7,781 bases of DNA from Rhodocyclaceae bacterium (GTDB taxonomy: Bacteria > Pseudomonadota > Gammaproteobacteria > Burkholderiales > Rhodocyclaceae). Location: positions 1 to 7,781 of the forward strand of contig JANYAW010000248.1 of the NCBI GenBank assembly GCA_025361105.1. The letters run 5' to 3'. Positions 6,517 through 7,781 of the stretch are shown piece after piece. The position numbers and the translations under genes were made by a program. Each line of letters starts with the position of its first letter. The stretch's first letter is position 1. The notes under the pieces are model-generated. The model searched no databases, had not been told where the DNA came from, and saw only the letters and a program-made list of their open reading frames with translations.

Positions 6517-7582
6517 TTTTGAGCGCCATCTGGCGCGGGAAATTTACACCGCGACGGCGCTGGTGACGGTGGCATTTTTGGCGCTGTTTGGGTTCTTTGA
6601 TTTAGTCGGCGAACTTGGTGACCTTGGTAAAGGCGGCTATCAGTTCCTCGATGCCGTAAGTTTTGTCGTGTTGACCTTGCCCGGTCGTATTTATGAAATT
6701 TTGCCGATCAGCGTGTTGATTGGTAGCCTATATGCCCTAACGCATTTGGCGCGTGATTCGGAAATCACCGTTTTGCGCGCATCGGGCTTGTCCACCAGTG
6801 AATTTTTAGTCAGCTTGATTCGCATTGCCATGCTTTTCGTTGTGCTGACGTTGGCGATAGGCGAAATCGTCGTGCCACCCGCAGAAAAAGCCGCACAGGC
6901 GATGCGTCTGCGCGCGATGGGTTCCTTGGTTGGACAAAATTTTCGCTCTGGTTTATGGGTCAAGGATGATTTGTCATTCGTCAATGTGCGCGAAGTTTCA
7001 CCCGATGCGGGATTGAAGGGCATCAGAATTTATGCGTTCGATGCTGAGTTTCGTTTGCACTCGATTAGTGAAGCAGAAACCGGAACTTATTTAGGTGATC
7101 AGCAATGGCGATTGGCGAAACTGGTACGCACGGAATTCTTGGCCGATGGCGCAAAAGTTGAGCGTCTTGATACGCTGGATTGGAAATCAGGCTTGAATCC
7201 GGATTTGGTCTCGGTGCTGATGGTCAATCCTGAGCGAATGTCCTTGCCGACCTTGTATCGGTACGTAAGTTTTTTGGACAGCAACCAACAAAAATCTGCA
7301 CGCTACGAAATTGCGCTATGGAAAAAGCTGATTTACCCCTTGGCGGCGGTGGTGATGATGATTCTCGCTTTGCCATTTGGCTATATGCAAGACCGCATGG
7401 GAGCGGTGAGCGTGCGGGTCTTCTCGGGCATCATGTTGGGCATTGGGTTTTACATGCTCAATGGATTATTTTCCAGCCTCGGCGTGATTAACGGTTGGCC
7501 ACCGTTTTATTCAGCGATTACGCCCAGCGTTATTTTTCTGCTGGCTGGTACTTCTTTGCTGTGGTGGGTGGAGCGTCGCTAG
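6503..7582 (+). CDS. lptG: LPS export ABC transporter permease LptG, probable GTG start
   Basis: LptG is the second transmembrane subunit of the LptB2FG lipopolysaccharide extractor. From the GTG at 6503 the protein has 359 residues (E. coli 360) and begins MVLKTFERHLAREIYTAT, as expected for LptG. The open frame runs further up to a GTG at 6452, but that part lies inside lptF and is not family-like. Visible parts are helix 1 (about 15-35), helix 2 (about 52-80), the LptB-contacting segment LARDSEITVLRASGLS (82-97), helix 3 (about 102-124), a periplasmic domain (about 125-265) and helices at about 277-295, 305-325 and 338-355. The start follows the lptF stop by four bases and has no good ribosome site, so translation probably depends on re-initiation after lptF. 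The start lies in the second copy of a 14-bp repeat. The 3' end overlaps the opposing RDD gene by 53 bp. Confidence 0.94.
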   Translation: MVLKTFERHLAREIYTATALVTVAFLALFGFFDLVGELGDLGKGGYQFLDAVSFVVLTLPGRIYEILPISVLIGSLYALTHLARDSEITVLRASGLSTSEFLVSLIRIAMLFVVLTLAIGEIVVPPAEKAAQAMRLRAMGSLVGQNFRSGLWVKDDLSFVNVREVSPDAGLKGIRIYAFDAEFRLHSISEAETGTYLGDQQWRLAKLVRTEFLADGAKVERLDTLDWKSGLNPDLVSVLMVNPERMSLPTLYRYVSFLDSNQQKSARYEIALWKKLIYPLAAVVMMILALPFGYMQDRMGAVSVRVFSGIMLGIGFYMLNGLFSSLGVINGWPPFYSAITPSVIFLLAGTSLLWWVERR

Positions 7583-7781
7583 CGACGACGATGCGCGTTG
7601 CGGCCAAACGATCATGCAAAAACTGACGATCACGGTCGAACAAAGCCCACACAATCCCGACACCAAAAAATAGCAGACTGGGCCACGCCAAGCTGTAACG
7701 CATCGCCAGCGCGCGCAGCGGCGGCTTGCAGTTATTTGCGTCGGTCAGCTTTATTTTCCACGTCTGCATCGCAAGGGTTTG
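7530..7781 (-). CDS. RDD family membrane protein, C-terminal part (partial, 5' end outside window)
   Basis: Only the last 83 residues are present, and the frame is open to the right edge. The ATG at 7769 is internal: the frame reads QTLAMQTWKIKLTD, the usual GQTLGM-K-W-x-L-x-V block of RDD proteins. A hydrophobic segment follows (about YSLAWPSLLFFGVGIVWALF), then the hallmark DRDRQFLHDRLAATRIV. RDD proteins are small integral membrane proteins named for conserved arginine and aspartates. Most have unknown function, and a transport role is only suspected. The last 18 residues (VASDAPPTTAKKYQPAEK) form a polar tail, probably cytoplasmic, and most of it is encoded antisense to the lptG 3' end. 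The family call is secure, but no specific function can be given. Confidence 0.88.
   Translation of the reverse strand, partial: QTLAMQTWKIKLTDANNCKPPLRALAMRYSLAWPSLLFFGVGIVWALFDRDRQFLHDRLAATRIVVASDAPPTTAKKYQPAEK
7574..7587. other. Perfect 14-bp palindrome across the lptG stop codon
   Basis: CGTCGCTAGCGACG is its own reverse complement and is centred at the lptG stop TAG (7580-7582). As RNA it could fold into a five-pair stem with a CTAG loop on either strand. No T run follows, so an intrinsic terminator is not supported. It also lies inside the coding end of the opposing RDD gene. Confidence 0.45.

Noticed and set aside
1..7781. Mobile elements, CRISPR arrays, tRNA/rRNA genes or a hidden defence or novel multi-gene system
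   Set aside because: Nearly all the DNA is covered by recognisable housekeeping genes. No transposase, repeat array, inverted terminal repeats or tRNA-like fold was seen by reading.

Overview
The window reads as an ordinary chromosomal housekeeping segment of a proteobacterium, most likely a betaproteobacterium of moderate GC (roughly half GC by eye). The reasons are the DUF2322 gene coupled to purB, the holC-linked small protein with a DDLPVLTEVV block, and the pepA/lptFG divergent pair followed by an RDD-family gene. The lineage is an inference from gene content and protein style, not from a marker gene search.

Layout from left to right. (1) The 3' end of secF (+) runs in from the left edge. 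(2) It converges on a two-gene minus-strand operon, purB followed by a DUF2322 gene, joined by a TAATG stop/start overlap. (3) A 189-bp divergent gap separates purB from a YibF-like glutathione S-transferase gene (+). (4) The GST gene overlaps by 4 bp, tail to tail, the end of a minus-strand operon: pepA (GTG start), holC, and a small uncharacterised gene that overlaps the holC stop by ATGA. (5) A 123-bp divergent gap carries a good sigma70-like promoter for pepA and a short dyad. (6) lptF and lptG (+) follow, encoding the two transmembrane subunits of the lipopolysaccharide export ABC transporter. Their junction carries a 14-bp tandem duplication that appears to have moved the lptG start from an ATG to a GTG. 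(7) At the right edge a truncated RDD-family membrane protein gene (-) overlaps the end of lptG by 53 bp.

Functionally these are core genes: Sec export, purine synthesis, the replicative clamp-loader accessory chi, leucyl aminopeptidase and LPS transport. The pepA-holC arrangement divergent from lptFG is also that of E. coli, but here holC is followed by a small unknown gene rather than valS. Coding density is very high: no gap exceeds 200 bp, and three convergent gene ends either overlap or lie about 34 bp apart. I found no mobile element, CRISPR array, tRNA, rRNA or defence system, and nothing that looks like a previously undescribed multi-gene system. The points most worth a second look are the lptF/lptG duplication, the two coupled genes of unknown function, and the pepA leader.
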